Positions 32,889-43,540 are shown, counted from the first letter of the stretch. The stretch is 64,000 bases of DNA from Ambrosia x helenae (GCA_030844895.1 CM061229.1:124564381-124628380); one strand, 5' to 3'. A program made the numbers and translations. Notes: a model not told the origin generated them from the letters alone.

Positions 32889-34292
32889 ATGGCCTCTATC
32901 ACTCAAAAGTTAGAACAAGTTTTTGATGAAAAATTAGAAACCTTGTCTGGGGAACAGATAAACGAACTTGTTCAACTAATGTCACTTAGTGACAAAGAAT
33001 GTGAACAAAAATTTTCTGAAAATAAAGAACTGAAAGAAAAATACTTTCCTGAAAACAGTGAATCAGTTTTTGTTTTACATGAACCTAAAACAGAAGATGA
33101 AGAAGATGAATCTTCTTCGGAAGAAGAAAAACCTGCATACAGGGCAAATCGCTCGCACGCTAGTTCTAGTCGCACGAGAATGCCTCGAAATGTAAAAACA
33201 GAATTCACCATGCCATATCACAAAGGTATACCAAATTCTGACAAAGATTCTAAAAATGGAAGTTCAACTGCTATTGACACCATAAAATTAGATTGCATCT
33301 TTGATCAAAGGAAAAGAAAAGAGGTAATTGATAAATGGACCACTGAAATAAACTTGATTATTCAATCAAATGAAGAAGAATTCTCTAGCGCTAAAGCTGT
33401 TTTACTTTTAGTAGAGCATAAGTCATCAGGAATAGTTCAAGATTTCATTAAAGGAACAAATTGGAGTGAAACTTTACATGGGAATGATCTTTTTGATCAA
33501 ATCATTAATGCCATATATATGATGTTTTTGGGTCTTGATTATTTAACTAATAAAGACTTCGAAAATCAAAAATTGCTCGAACAAGCGAGACAAGTTTTAA
33601 CAAAATCTCAACTTTGTGATATATGTCTTCTTGACGATTTTACTTGTGTATTTGAGAAAAATCTCTATAAACTAAATTCTGAAGAATACCACTCTTGGAT
33701 AGAAGCCTATCTCATGAAAATTCCTATCGTTGGTGAAAAAGCCAAAGAAAGATGGAACAAAGAAAAGAATGCTATGACAATGCATTCTCTTGGATTTGCC
33801 ACAAGGATTGTTAAAGAAGAAATTGCGGTATACTGTGATTTTTCTAACAAACAAAAACAGTTAAAGAAATTTAACAAAAATTGTTGTGAAAAACTCACCG
33901 AAATTCCACAGTTATCTTTTGGCTGTGATACCAAAACTTATTTTAAAAAGAAATATAAAAAGAAATATAAACATACATCAAAAAGAAAGTTTTGGAAAAC
34001 TAAGAAAAGAAAATTTACTCCGGGAAAATACTTTTCTAAAGAAAAACCTAAGGTTTGTCCTCAAGGTAAAAAGAAATGTCGTTGCTGGATATGCTCAGAA
34101 GAAGGGCACTATGCCAACGAATGTCCTAATAGGAAAAATTTTCCTGAAAAGGTAAAACTTATCCTTATGGCGGAAAATGAAGGATACTTTCCTTCAGAAA
34201 ACATTTTTAGTAATTACAAACAAGTTTATTCATTAGAAATAAAAGAAGACACGCCAACTTCTGATATCTCGTCCGAAAGTTCGTCAGAATGA
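32889..34292 (+). CDS. Endogenous viral coat protein
   Basis: 467 aa from ATG 32889, uninterrupted. Acidic N-terminal region (DEEDESSSEEEK), central capsid region, a lysine-rich patch (KKYKKKYKHTSKRK), then a CCHC zinc knuckle CWICSEEGHYANEC, and an acidic S/E-rich tail. This is the caulimovirus coat layout and near the family length of about 490 aa. The stop overlaps the polymerase ATG (ATGA at 34289). A GTG-initiated extension to 32880 is possible but the ATG is preferred. Confidence 0.92.
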   Translation: MASITQKLEQVFDEKLETLSGEQINELVQLMSLSDKECEQKFSENKELKEKYFPENSESVFVLHEPKTEDEEDESSSEEEKPAYRANRSHASSSRTRMPRNVKTEFTMPYHKGIPNSDKDSKNGSSTAIDTIKLDCIFDQRKRKEVIDKWTTEINLIIQSNEEEFSSAKAVLLLVEHKSSGIVQDFIKGTNWSETLHGNDLFDQIINAIYMMFLGLDYLTNKDFENQKLLEQARQVLTKSQLCDICLLDDFTCVFEKNLYKLNSEEYHSWIEAYLMKIPIVGEKAKERWNKEKNAMTMHSLGFATRIVKEEIAVYCDFSNKQKQLKKFNKNCCEKLTEIPQLSFGCDTKTYFKKKYKKKYKHTSKRKFWKTKKRKFTPGKYFSKEKPKVCPQGKKKCRCWICSEEGHYANECPNRKNFPEKVKLILMAENEGYFPSENIFSNYKQVYSLEIKEDTPTSDISSESSSE

Positions 34293-36295
34293 TTAAAACA
34301 AGTTTCGAGCATACTACCAATTTAGTATGTTACAATTTAATAAAAAAGGATAATGAATTAGTTTATTCAAATATAACTAATCCAAATTCTATTTATATCA
34401 AAGGAAAGATATTCTTTTCGGGATATAAAACTATAACTCTACACTGTTACGTAGATACAGGTGCAAGCCTTTGCCTTGCAAGCAAACATGTTATCCCTGA
34501 AGAACTATGGGAAAACACTCCTAAAGAAATCACGGTAACAGTTGCCAACCAAGAAACTATTAATTTAGACAAGGTTTGTAGAAACCTTATAGTTTATTTC
34601 TCGGGAGAACCATTCTCTATTCCTACTATTTACCAACAAGAAACAGGAATAGATATTCTCATAGGAAATAATTTCTGTCAGTTATACGGTCCATTTACCC
34701 AATGGCTGGATAGAATCTCATTTCATCTTGATAAAGAAATGATTTTAATTAAAAAGGTTACAAAGGCCCTTCGAGTAGGAAAACCTGGTTTTCTTGAATC
34801 AATGAAAAAGGATTCAAAAATAAAACAAATTTCGGGAAGTAATATAACTCGTGAAGTTATCAAACCGGAAGAAAGATATTTTTTAGAAATACAAAAATAT
34901 CAAAAAATTGAAGCTTTACTTGAAAAAGTTTGTTCTGAAAATCCTATTGACCCTCAGAAATCTAAAAATTGGATGAAAGCGTCTATAGAATTAATAGATC
35001 CTAGAACTATTGTAAGGGTAAAACCTATGAAATATAGTCCACAAGACAGAGAAGAATTTAGCAAGCAAATCAAGGAATTACTTGATCTTAAGCTAATTAT
35101 TCCTAGTAAATCACCTCACATGTCACCAGCATTTTTAGTCGAAAATGAGGCTGAGAAAAGAAGAGGTAAAAAGCGTATGGTTGTCAATTATAAAGCAATT
35201 AACGCAGCTACCAAAGGAGATAGTCATAATCTCCCTTGCATGCAAGAATTATTAACTCTTTTAAGAGGAAAAACCATTTTCTCCAGTTTCGACTGCAAAA
35301 GTGGATTTTGGCAAGTTTTGCTAGATGAAAACTCTCAACTCTTGACCGCGTTTACATGTCCAGATGGCCATTATCAATGGAAAGTTGTTCCTTTTGGATT
35401 AAAACAAGCACCTAGCATATTTCAAAGACATATGCAAAATGCTTTAAGAGGACTAGAAAACTTTTGTACCGTTTATGTTGACGATATAATAGTTTTCTCA
35501 GATTCTGAAGAAAAACACTTTTTCCACGTTTTAGCAGTTTTAAAATTAATTGAAAAATATGGAATTATTCTATCAAAAAAGAAAGCAAATCTTTTTAAAA
35601 CAAAGATTAATTTTTTAGGTCTTGAAATAGACCAAGGAACTCATTGCCCACAAAAACATATCTTGGAAAATTTACATAAATTTCCAGATACTCTTGAAGA
35701 TAAAAAACATCTTCAAAGATTTTTAGGTATTCTAACCTATGCAGAAAGCTACATTCCAAAGTTAGCAGAGATCAGGAAGCCCTTACAGGTAAAATTAAAG
35801 AAAGAATATGTATGGGAATGGAAACAGTCCGATACTGACTACATAAAAAGGATAAAGAAAAATTTAACAACTTTTCCTAAACTTTATCTTCCAAAGGAAG
35901 AAGACTTTCTTATAATAGAGACAGATGCCTCAAATGACTATTGGGGAGGGGTTTTGAAGGCCAAAACAACTGAAAAAGAAGAAATATGCAGATATACTTC
36001 TGGCAGTTTTAAACAAGCCGAAAGAAATTACCACAGTAATGAAAAAGAATTACTAGCGGTAAAAAATACGATTTCAAAGTTTTCTATCTATCTTACCCCA
36101 GTAAAATTTTTGGTAAGAACTGATAATAAAAACTTTACTTATTTCCTAAAGACAAAAATCTCGGGAGATAACAAACAGGGCCGTCTTGTCAGATGGCAGA
36201 TGTGGTTTTCAAGATATTCGTTTAACATTGAGCATCTTGAAGGAACCAAAAACGTGCTTGCTGATTGCCTGACACGAGATTTTCAAAATATATGA
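34289..36295 (+). CDS. Endogenous viral polyprotein: protease, reverse transcriptase, RNase H
   Basis: 668 aa, uninterrupted, close to the caulimovirus polymerase length of about 675. Aspartic protease site VDTGAS (about residue 57), RT with the RMVVNYKAIN block, FDCKSGFWQV (first catalytic Asp), FGLKQAPSIFQ and YVDDIIVFS (catalytic DD), then RNase H with ETDASNDYWGG, a YHSNEKELLA block and RTDNKNF. No integrase domain, as expected for pararetroviruses. All visible catalytic residues are present. Confidence 0.95.
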   Translation: MIKTSFEHTTNLVCYNLIKKDNELVYSNITNPNSIYIKGKIFFSGYKTITLHCYVDTGASLCLASKHVIPEELWENTPKEITVTVANQETINLDKVCRNLIVYFSGEPFSIPTIYQQETGIDILIGNNFCQLYGPFTQWLDRISFHLDKEMILIKKVTKALRVGKPGFLESMKKDSKIKQISGSNITREVIKPEERYFLEIQKYQKIEALLEKVCSENPIDPQKSKNWMKASIELIDPRTIVRVKPMKYSPQDREEFSKQIKELLDLKLIIPSKSPHMSPAFLVENEAEKRRGKKRMVVNYKAINAATKGDSHNLPCMQELLTLLRGKTIFSSFDCKSGFWQVLLDENSQLLTAFTCPDGHYQWKVVPFGLKQAPSIFQRHMQNALRGLENFCTVYVDDIIVFSDSEEKHFFHVLAVLKLIEKYGIILSKKKANLFKTKINFLGLEIDQGTHCPQKHILENLHKFPDTLEDKKHLQRFLGILTYAESYIPKLAEIRKPLQVKLKKEYVWEWKQSDTDYIKRIKKNLTTFPKLYLPKEEDFLIIETDASNDYWGGVLKAKTTEKEEICRYTSGSFKQAERNYHSNEKELLAVKNTISKFSIYLTPVKFLVRTDNKNFTYFLKTKISGDNKQGRLVRWQMWFSRYSFNIEHLEGTKNVLADCLTRDFQNI

Positions 36296-36454
36296 GTAAT
36301 TATTCAAAATATTTTTTTTTTAAGAATGGATATGGTAATTTTACAAGAATACATAAACAATTTTGTATCCTAGCTAAGAAAATTGTCTATATATTGAAGC
36401 AAAAATCTTTCAAACAAACCATCAACAATAAAAAGAAATATCAACATTTGAAAA
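36296..36454 (+). other. Viral intergenic segment between polymerase and transactivator
   Basis: About 160 bp, AT-rich. In caulimoviruses the promoter of the transactivator (19S-type) mRNA lies here; no clear TATA box was picked out. Confidence 0.4.
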
Positions 36455-37927
36455 ATGGATGATCTAAAGGCCTTACGCCTCCAAGAAAAAATTCTTCTTA
36501 TAGAATTAAAAAATCTTCGTGAGAAGATAGCAGTCTATGACGAAAGTCAAGAAACAACTGTTAATTCAGTACAGGAAACCGTAAGGTTACAAACTGAATC
36601 TATTCCCTCGCAAACGGCAAAGGGTAAAGAAAAATCAAATCCGTTGACTCCTGTTGCTTTGGAAAAAAGCAAAACATATGAAGAAGCACAATCTTCATCT
36701 AGCCCAGAAGCAAACGGCTCTGGTAAAGGCATATCAAATCCGTTGATAGCTGACAGTTTGCTAAAAACTGAAAAGGTCTCCCTTAGACCAAGTTACTCTC
36801 AAATCATTCATGAACCCATGACACCTGGTAAATCTAGATTCTATGTTATTTTTGATGGAGAAAACAGAGGCATATATGAAGACTGGTCCATAGTCTCTCG
36901 ATATGTTACAGGAAATACTTTTCCATTTAAAAAGTTCGCAAGTCTGCTACAAGCTCAACAAGAAGCCACTCGATATTCGGCAGAATTCGGAAAGAAGGAA
37001 ATACCTTTAAAGGTAACATTTTTCCCTGAACCACTGAAGGTCAAGAAAAAAGAAAGAATTGTAGAATTCAAGAAAACTTTCCCAAAAACCTTTTTAAAAG
37101 AAGAAGTTGAAGAAAGTGACAACATCGTCTCTTTAGATGAATTTAGATCTATCTGGTCCAAGGCTAGATCTCTAAGTCAAACTGATTTCGAGAAAGAACA
37201 CATCTATACAGAAGACAAGGCAACTAAAAGTCTTATTATCTTTTGTCCAGGTGCAGAACCAGAACTTGTTTCTCTAGCATTTATGGCTAGATTAATTAAG
37301 TTTATATACCCTTCTCCGAATTTATTAGAAATTAGCCATTTTTCGGAAGGAATAAAGAAAGCTATCAAAAACTTTCGTAAAAAGATTGCTGCAGCAAGAG
37401 ACGCGGACATCTTTATTAAGTGTAATTCTACACTTCCTGACTGGTATCAAGGAAATTCGTTCCAAAGCTACCATCATCTAGAAATCGGTATTGCAAAAGC
37501 AAGAACCGTCAATCCTTCCAAAAGCATGGAAGGAAGTTTCGAAGACCCGGAAAATTGGGTGGAAATCAGAGTCGGAGGATTCTTAAAAATCCTTGATAAC
37601 CTGCAAAAAATTAAAGTGGGAAGCTTTAATAAAGTTAATTATTGTAGTAACAACTGCATAATTACAAGTTACAGCGGTATTCCACTACCCAAACATGAAA
37701 AGGAAGCTTTAGAAAAAATAGAGCAACGTATTATCTTCAATAAAGTAGAGGCAGGTCCCATCACCAAAGAAAAACTCTGCCAAAAACTTCAACGCACCTA
37801 TGAAAATCATAATTGCGAATATTGTGCAAATAATACAACTAAAGAAAGTAGCTCCTCTCATTTGGACAGCTACACTTCAGAAGAAGACACAAGAGAACTA
37901 GACCCAACACATGGGTATGTCGATTAG
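36455..37927 (+). CDS. Endogenous viral transactivator / viroplasmin
   Basis: 490 aa, uninterrupted. Last ORF before the pregenomic promoter, like caulimovirus ORF VI. The segment YVIFDGENRGIYEDW (about residues 128-142) and the following FKKFASLLQAQQEA match the RNase-H-like domain I shared by transactivators. The family forms inclusion bodies and lets ribosomes reinitiate on the polycistronic RNA. A C-terminal CEYC and a Ser/Glu-rich end are seen. Near family length (about 520 aa). Confidence 0.9.
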   Translation: MDDLKALRLQEKILLIELKNLREKIAVYDESQETTVNSVQETVRLQTESIPSQTAKGKEKSNPLTPVALEKSKTYEEAQSSSSPEANGSGKGISNPLIADSLLKTEKVSLRPSYSQIIHEPMTPGKSRFYVIFDGENRGIYEDWSIVSRYVTGNTFPFKKFASLLQAQQEATRYSAEFGKKEIPLKVTFFPEPLKVKKKERIVEFKKTFPKTFLKEEVEESDNIVSLDEFRSIWSKARSLSQTDFEKEHIYTEDKATKSLIIFCPGAEPELVSLAFMARLIKFIYPSPNLLEISHFSEGIKKAIKNFRKKIAAARDADIFIKCNSTLPDWYQGNSFQSYHHLEIGIAKARTVNPSKSMEGSFEDPENWVEIRVGGFLKILDNLQKIKVGSFNKVNYCSNNCIITSYSGIPLPKHEKEALEKIEQRIIFNKVEAGPITKEKLCQKLQRTYENHNCEYCANNTTKESSSSHLDSYTSEEDTRELDPTHGYVD

Positions 37928-37932
37928 AAAAA

Positions 37933-38000
37933 CGTCATGCATGACGAATTAAGGAGGCTAGTTTAGTCTTTTGTACAAATCTTCTCCTAGTATATAAAGG
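37933..38000 (+). promoter_or_regulatory. Viral pregenomic RNA promoter
   Basis: The palindrome CGTCATGCATGACG (37933-37946) places two inverted TGACG half-sites about 45 bp ahead of TATATAAAGG (37991-38000). This resembles the as-1/TATA layout of the CaMV 35S promoter, except that as-1 repeats are direct there. Transcription would start near 38025. Confidence 0.8.
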
Positions 38001-38117
38001 AGATTGATTTTAGTTAAAGATCATCAAATGCTCTCCCCCAAAATTCTCATCCTAAAAAATTAGCATGTGTAACTAAACTCCCTCTCTTAAGGGGAGCTAT
38101 GTAAATACGATCAAGAA

Positions 38118-38151
38118 GTTCTTCCCTTGGGAAGAACAGTTATGAAATAAA
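38118..38151 (+). terminator. Viral poly(A) signal with adjacent hairpin
   Basis: AATAAA at 38146-38151, about 125 bp after the presumed start, as in caulimoviruses where the terminal repeat RNA passes it once. Just upstream, GTTCTTCCC TT GGGAAGAAC (38118-38137) forms a 9-bp stem. Confidence 0.75.
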
Positions 38152-38594
38152 ACTTTCCTTTCCTATATATCCTAAAGTGTTTATGTCAAACTTGTAAAAC
38201 CTGGAGCCCTGGAGCCATGAAAGAGTACCGTTTAGGCAGAAGGCCGTAGGGAAATGCTGGTTGGGTTGGTACATTGCAAGGATCATTTACGGTTTAAATA
38301 TAAAGAAAGGTATTATTTTATTTTATGCTGTTAAATTACTTCAAAGTATTTATTTAGTCTCTCCTTAAGCATTAATTAATATACGTTTTACAAACAAAAA
38401 ATAATCATAACTTTCAAAGTTTTCAAAAATGCATCCATCGCTAAAACTAAAATCATCAAGAGATACCTTCTCTATGACAATTATAGAATTGTCAATCAAT
38501 GCATCTTCAATCATCAAGATGCTTTACCAAATGTTCGTAACATTACATACAATATACATGATATGTATATTCAACATGATCAATCATGATGTCT

Positions 38595-38810
38595 ACAATA
38601 CATACACAAATGATCCTTTAACTTTGAAGGTATCATCAAATTTCTACAATAGATACACATATGATCCCTTAACTCTTAAGGTTTCATTAAATCTTTCCGC
38701 AACATTCCGCAACATTTTTAATTCTATAAGAAGAATTTTTTCTACAATAGATACACATATGATCCCTTAACTCTTAAGGTTTCATTAAATCTTTCCGCAA
38801 CATTCCGCAA
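38595..38810 (+). repeat. Leader tandem repeats and right terminal repeat of the viral copy
   Basis: Three consecutive units of about 70-90 bp begin with TCTACAATA and contain GATCCCTTAACT and CCGCAACATT. The first (38595) is divergent; 38643 and 38737 are near-identical. The last is the copy shared with the left end (31155). Short reading frames in this region are not counted as genes. Confidence 0.85.
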
Positions 38811-38964
38811 GAATGAAAAAAAAAATAGAAAAAGAGGGGCTTCGGGAGATTAAAAAGATTGGCCCTGCCTCTATAATATAAACTCAATAATCATGTGTAT
38901 ATATATACATATATAAAATCATAATGTAACGATAAATGTTATAAAATAAATAAACAAATGTAGT
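38811..38964. other. Short host spacer right of the viral copy
   Basis: Starts with an A-rich stretch and GGGGCTTCGGGAG. Includes GGCCCTGCC, an inverted match to the left flank of the virus. Confidence 0.5.
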
Positions 38965-38969
38965 GTAGT

Positions 38970-41240
38970 TGTAACACCCCAAAATTTCTAAACTGTATAT
39001 TATGATAATATAAGCACACGAGGCTTTTAACTAGAGAATACTTGACAAAAGATGGGATGGGCCATATTTGCCAAATAACCAAACTTGAGTTTGGTTAATA
39101 AAAATAATAATATGGAGACCACCTCCATTATCAGGAGATCGATCTCCATCAAAACACACACACTAAAACACACACTTAACCAAGAAACTCAAGAACAAGC
39201 TCAATTCAAGGTCAACTCAAAGGGCTTTTGAATGCATTAGCCCTAAAATGAATCATCCAAGCATAATACACATCAAGGTAACCTTTTATTTGACTAAATT
39301 TGAGGGTATGTTCATGCTTGGGTATGATGAAAATCATGGGTGGTTATAAAAACGTGAATTAAGGACTTGTAATGGTTAATCTTGTATAAGAGAATCATAA
39401 TACATGTTAATTTGTGTGTGTTAAACAAAATCCTTGTGAGAAGGTTATGACCTTGTAGTTCATGTTAGAAAACAAATTGGGTTTTTGGTGGATTGGTAGG
39501 AACCACCTTTAAACCACGAAATACTAGTTATAAACTATGATTAAAATGTTTATAAGAATGCTAGTATTGATAATCTTGATCAAAGATGGATCCAAGAGGT
39601 CCTCAAGTCCTAAAATTAAAGTTAGGAAAATCATGCATACCAAGTGTTTGATAAAATGCCTCAATGAGAACTCGATTTTTCTCGGGCATAAATGATTTGT
39701 TGAGAACTTGTATATTGGTAAATCATGACCAAAAATGCGTATAGACAAGCAAAGACTAGGTTCTAACAACCTAAGTGGTCATTCACTTCATAGGTGCGAA
39801 TACAAGAAACTATGGATAGCCAAGGAATCTCTGGTTGAGGTAAAGAGGAAGCACGCATAAGGTAAGTCACTCGATGACTTAATTCTTAATATGTCTCTAG
39901 TATGTTAATATGCTTAATTATACCTTTGTATATGCATTTGGGAATTAGACATTGTAATGTCACAAAAAGAAGCATAAATACGATACACGATTCATAGAAG
40001 ATTGCCTTAGATGAAGGATGTTAATATCCCATTTAGACTATCGGGTCAATTGGGTAAAAATGCTAGATAGACAATAGCTTAGGCCATGAGTTAACCTTAA
40101 GCCGGTAACGAAATAGTGCTAGTTGCTTGAGTGTATTCATAGGCTCAATGTTATCAACCTCAAGCTAGTCTAGAAGCAAAAAGGGCGCGAGCCAAGGTAA
40201 GTCATATCTATGACTTTGTAGGATATATATATATACATATATGCTCATGTTGGGTGTATAAATCATGGGTATATCTTTAGATGAGATGATATTGTGATTT
40301 CCAAGGGGCATAAGAAAACATCGTGTTTAGATCACGTTGCAAGTCATAGAGACCGAGCAAACAAGACCGAGAGAAATGGCACATGTGGCCATGGACACGA
40401 GGCATCGCAAACCCGGTATAAATGACTTGGGCGGAGGTCACCTAGTCGAGTTGAGGCTTGATGAGCATAGAAAAATCATTACTAGGCCTTGGAAATCATA
40501 AAATCTTAAAAACTTGGATGTATGCAAAAGTTAACGGGTCAACATATTGATGGACATATAATTCAGGGTTCTTGGGTTAGAAACCGAACAAGGAATCTAA
40601 ACATATCTTTAATCATGTAAGAGGTACGTATTATGACCCATTAACAAGTCCCAAGAATCCCCGTAAATGGCCTGGAAGCTGCACTAAAAGTGTAGCTTGG
40701 TGCAAGATAAAGGGTAGTTTCTAACAGCAGGTTTACCCGCCCGGGTAAAACACTCACCCGGCCGGGTAAAGGTTCTGATAAAAAAGGGTAGTTTCTAACA
40801 GCAGTTTTACCCGCCCGGGTAAAACACTTACCCGCCCGGGTAAAGGTTATGTAAAAATAAAAACTTCATTTTATTATTCTTTCAATACTAGACATTCATA
40901 ATAACGTATTAATGGGTTATTTCCTCGCGTTTAACCCTCAGGTACTCTATTATACTGAATGGATGATGATCAAGAATTGAACAAAGATCCGAACGCACAA
41001 GACTCGTCCGCTTCCGCAACTTTTGAGCTAAAATGGTTATAAACTTAGATTTGGAAGGTGCCATTGAAAACGTTTTCGCTATTAAAATCATCGTACGTAT
41101 GTTTAAATCATGAGATACATGTGCAAATATTTTGTCAAAAACTCGTTGAGCTCTTAATGATGAAATCTCAAACTTTCAAATTAAGTTTATTAACTCGTAA
41201 ATCTTCTCATAATACCTCTTTAAACGGGGTGGGTCTTACA
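38970..41240. mobile_element. Solo LTR, 2.27 kb, probably Ty3-gypsy
   Basis: Begins TGTAACACCCCAAAATTTC and ends GGGGTGGGTCTTACA (TG..CA), flanked by a perfect 5-bp duplication GTAGT (38965-38969, 41241-41245). No internal retroelement domain lies within or beside it, so it is the product of LTR-LTR recombination. The GGGGTGTTACA-type end read on the - strand is typical of large plant gypsy LTRs, suggesting - orientation. Contains the CCCGGG tandem repeat at 40709-40850. Confidence 0.88.
40709..40850. repeat. Tandem repeat with TTTACCCGCCCGGGTAAA palindromes
   Basis: Two units of about 73 bp, each starting AAGGGTAGTTTCTAACAGCA and holding two GGGTAAA-type palindromes centred on CCCGGG or CCGGCCGG. 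Lies inside the solo LTR, in a part that would be transcribed in the parent element. Confidence 0.85.
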
Positions 41241-41245
41241 GTAGT

Positions 41246-41817
41246 AAAGTGATTGAATCTTAATTACAAGATATAGAGAATGAATTTTAGCTGATCATAC
41301 TGATTTAATATGTGATTTGATGAAAATAATTAAAATATTGATTATTGATATGTTAAGTATGTATTGACAAGTAATAGGCAAATTAATTGTTAAAAGATTT
41401 AGTAACTTAAATAAAACCAATGTGATTAGCAAAACATTAACAAAAAAGGAAAACAAAGAAACAAAGTTAGGCCTTGTTGCCGTCTGAATGCCTCTGGCCG
41501 CGGGCAAGTTTGAGTCATTTAGACGAGGGGATGTTTGGCTGGGTATGTCTCAACGGAAAACATGTCTTACCAGGCATCTTACTCAGTCAGATTTGAAGTC
41601 GTATCTGACTGAATCAGAGCTTTAATCTGCTCCCTTTCCTCCCCACCCCTGTCCTCCTCCCTTGCCAATGCCGGAACCACCACCCATCTCCTCATCTTTC
41701 TTCTGTCTCCTTCGGGTTCTTTCCCTTTCACTTGTTTTTCATCGTTTCTCTCTCTTTCTCTCTCTCTTGGTTGGTGTGTGTGTGTGTAGAGGGTGGGGTG
41801 TGTGTGTTGTGTGTGCT

Positions 41818-41862
<45 letters not shown>

Positions 41863-42102
41863 AGTTTATAAATGGGTGGGGTGTGTGTGTGTTTTAAAGT
41901 TTAACCATTCAGATGTCTAACCAAACATTACTTACCCATTCAGCACTTACCCATTTAAAAATTGCCAAACAGCCCCTTACACTTTAATAAGTGGGATTTT
42001 AAGCCACTCTACCCAACCAAAGCTACACCTAGAATTAGGTGAAGAAAACGAAAGAAGAGAAATTGAAACAATTAAATTAAATATACTCTTTGTGCTCCGT
42101 TT
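41246..42102. other. Intergenic with a MITE and (GT)n
   Basis: 41523-41977 has ends GGGGATGTTTGGC and, inverted, GGGGCTGTTTGGC, so probably a hAT- or Tourist-type MITE of about 455 bp. Its interior holds a (GT)n microsatellite at about 41776-41862. No target duplication is confirmed. Apparent frames through the GT run are not genes. Confidence 0.6.
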
Positions 42103-42114
42103 TTACTCACCAAA

Positions 42115-42514
42115 TCATCATCATCATCATCATCATACTCAGTTAATCCCACCTATAGCAAAGCTAAGGTAGGGTCTGAGGAGGGTAAGATGTAGACAGC
42201 CTTACCTCTACCCCTAAGAATAGAGAGGCTGCTTCCAGTGAGACCCCCGGCTCGATGTGGTTTGGTATCAAGCCTTGGACATAAGGCACAAAACACTTAG
42301 CAATCGGGACAAACCCGATCGGTGCATGTACCCCTTTGTCTTTTGGCTATCAACGCCACATGATGCATGATTAAACGTCCGTCGTTTTTAACGTTATTTT
42401 CACGAAATTAGTAAAATAACATTAAAGCTAGTGCAACTTTACTTTTGCCCCTCGAGGGCCACACATATATACATTATATGCGCACACCGTAAGTGGTGCG
42501 TATCAAAAGGGGGT
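42115..42514 (-). mobile_element. SINE-like retroposon with (ATG)n tail, copy A
   Basis: 400 bp bounded by a perfect 12-bp target duplication TTACTCACCAAA (42103-42114, 42515-42526). Read on the - strand it ends in an (ATG)n tail (42115-42136). The adjacent 3' region (GAGGCTGCTTCC.., GGGTCTGAGGAGGGTAAGATG) resembles the 3' end of the RTE LINE at 25535-25690. Near-identical to copy B. No coding frame. Probably mobilised by RTE machinery. It interrupts a LINE remnant. Confidence 0.85.
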
Positions 42515-43413
42515 TACTCACCAAACAATTCTTCATTTCGAAATCTCCAAAAGATCCACCAAGCCGTGAAAACAGTAGCCATGGCAACGTCTTTTTTTTT
42601 TCTTTTCTTTTCAACAACGATTCAAATCCATCCAATGAATCATCAAAGAAGGGCCTTTGTTATCTCGAAAGAAAATATCCAACCAATAGCATTCCAAACC
42701 CTACCCACCATGAAATTATTACCAAAAAAGTGATCCACGATCTCCACAAATTTTAAACAAACTAGGCATAAAATAGAAGGAATATCTAAGCCATTTTGGG
42801 TTGAATTAAATCAAGTTGGGAGACAATCCATAAACAAACGCCACACAAAGATATTAACCTTCTGGGAGTGAATTTATATCATCTCGAAGCATGATGCCCA
42901 CCGAGAAAAACCTCCCTATAAATATGTCTACTAATAGTTTCACCGAAAAACATCGGCCAACTTCATCACTCAACATCATTTGTCCTTACAATCTCGCATA
43001 GAAACGGAAGTAAGAAATGTTTCCAACTCATGAAGTTGAGAGGCTTCAATCACACCCCTAGGTATACGCCTCCAATCCCACATCCATCCTGAATTAACCC
43101 ACTGATCTTTGATCAAACAATTTTTAATAACCTGGAGATTATAAAGTCTGGGAAATCGGGTCGAAAGAGTAGCATTGCCCAACCAAATATCTGTCGAAAA
43201 CAAAGTATTATTTATGTTACCAACCACCTTCATAATCACCGAATGAGCTGGGATATCATCATCGCTAACCTTATGAACTAATTGTTGTAAAGTGACCCAA
43301 TGCTTAAGGTCAAGGGGAAATGAATTAAAAAAAATGGATGTACGTTGATGCTGCAACCAGGTCTTGAACTTAAGCATTATACGGTTTACATTATCTTGAG
43401 ATGGTTTTTCCAA
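42515..43413 (-). pseudogene. L1-type LINE remnant, RT C-terminal part
   Basis: The - strand frame 43413-42976 reads the region ahead of the zinc domain: WLGNATLSTRFPRLY, WVNSGWMWDWRR and ELETFL are conserved LINE blocks. Further left, in several broken frames, come a zf-RVT-like piece (INIFVWRLFMDCLPT) and WIFWRFRNEELFG. Stops and frameshifts throughout. SINE copy A is inserted near its 3' end. Confidence 0.85.
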
Positions 43414-43464
43414 CTTGACTAATAAAATTTTGTGTATTTTAGATGTATGTATATACTATATTAT

Positions 43465-43535
<71 letters not shown>

Positions 43536-43540
<5 letters not shown>

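Larger units (their letters stand above)
31155..38810 (+). mobile_element. Endogenous caulimovirid (pararetrovirus) copy, near unit length
   Basis: 7,656 bp bounded by an 80-bp direct repeat (31155-31234 and 38731-38810), so slightly more than one circular genome in linear form. Order: tRNA-Met PBS, movement protein, virion-associated protein (broken), small ORF, coat protein, protease-RT-RNase H, transactivator, pregenomic promoter, poly(A) signal, leader repeats. This is caulimovirus-like, but without a separate aphid-transmission ORF between movement and virion-associated proteins. Four large ORFs are uninterrupted and near family length. No target duplication is seen, as expected for non-integrase insertion of a plant pararetrovirus. 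Confidence 0.93.

Noticed and set aside
38429..38770. 113-codon frame in the viral leader
   Set aside because: It spans tandem leader repeats and has no counterpart in caulimovirid gene maps; treated as leader sequence.
41662..41920. Val/Cys-rich frames across the GT microsatellite
   Set aside because: Simple-repeat artefact inside a MITE-like region.
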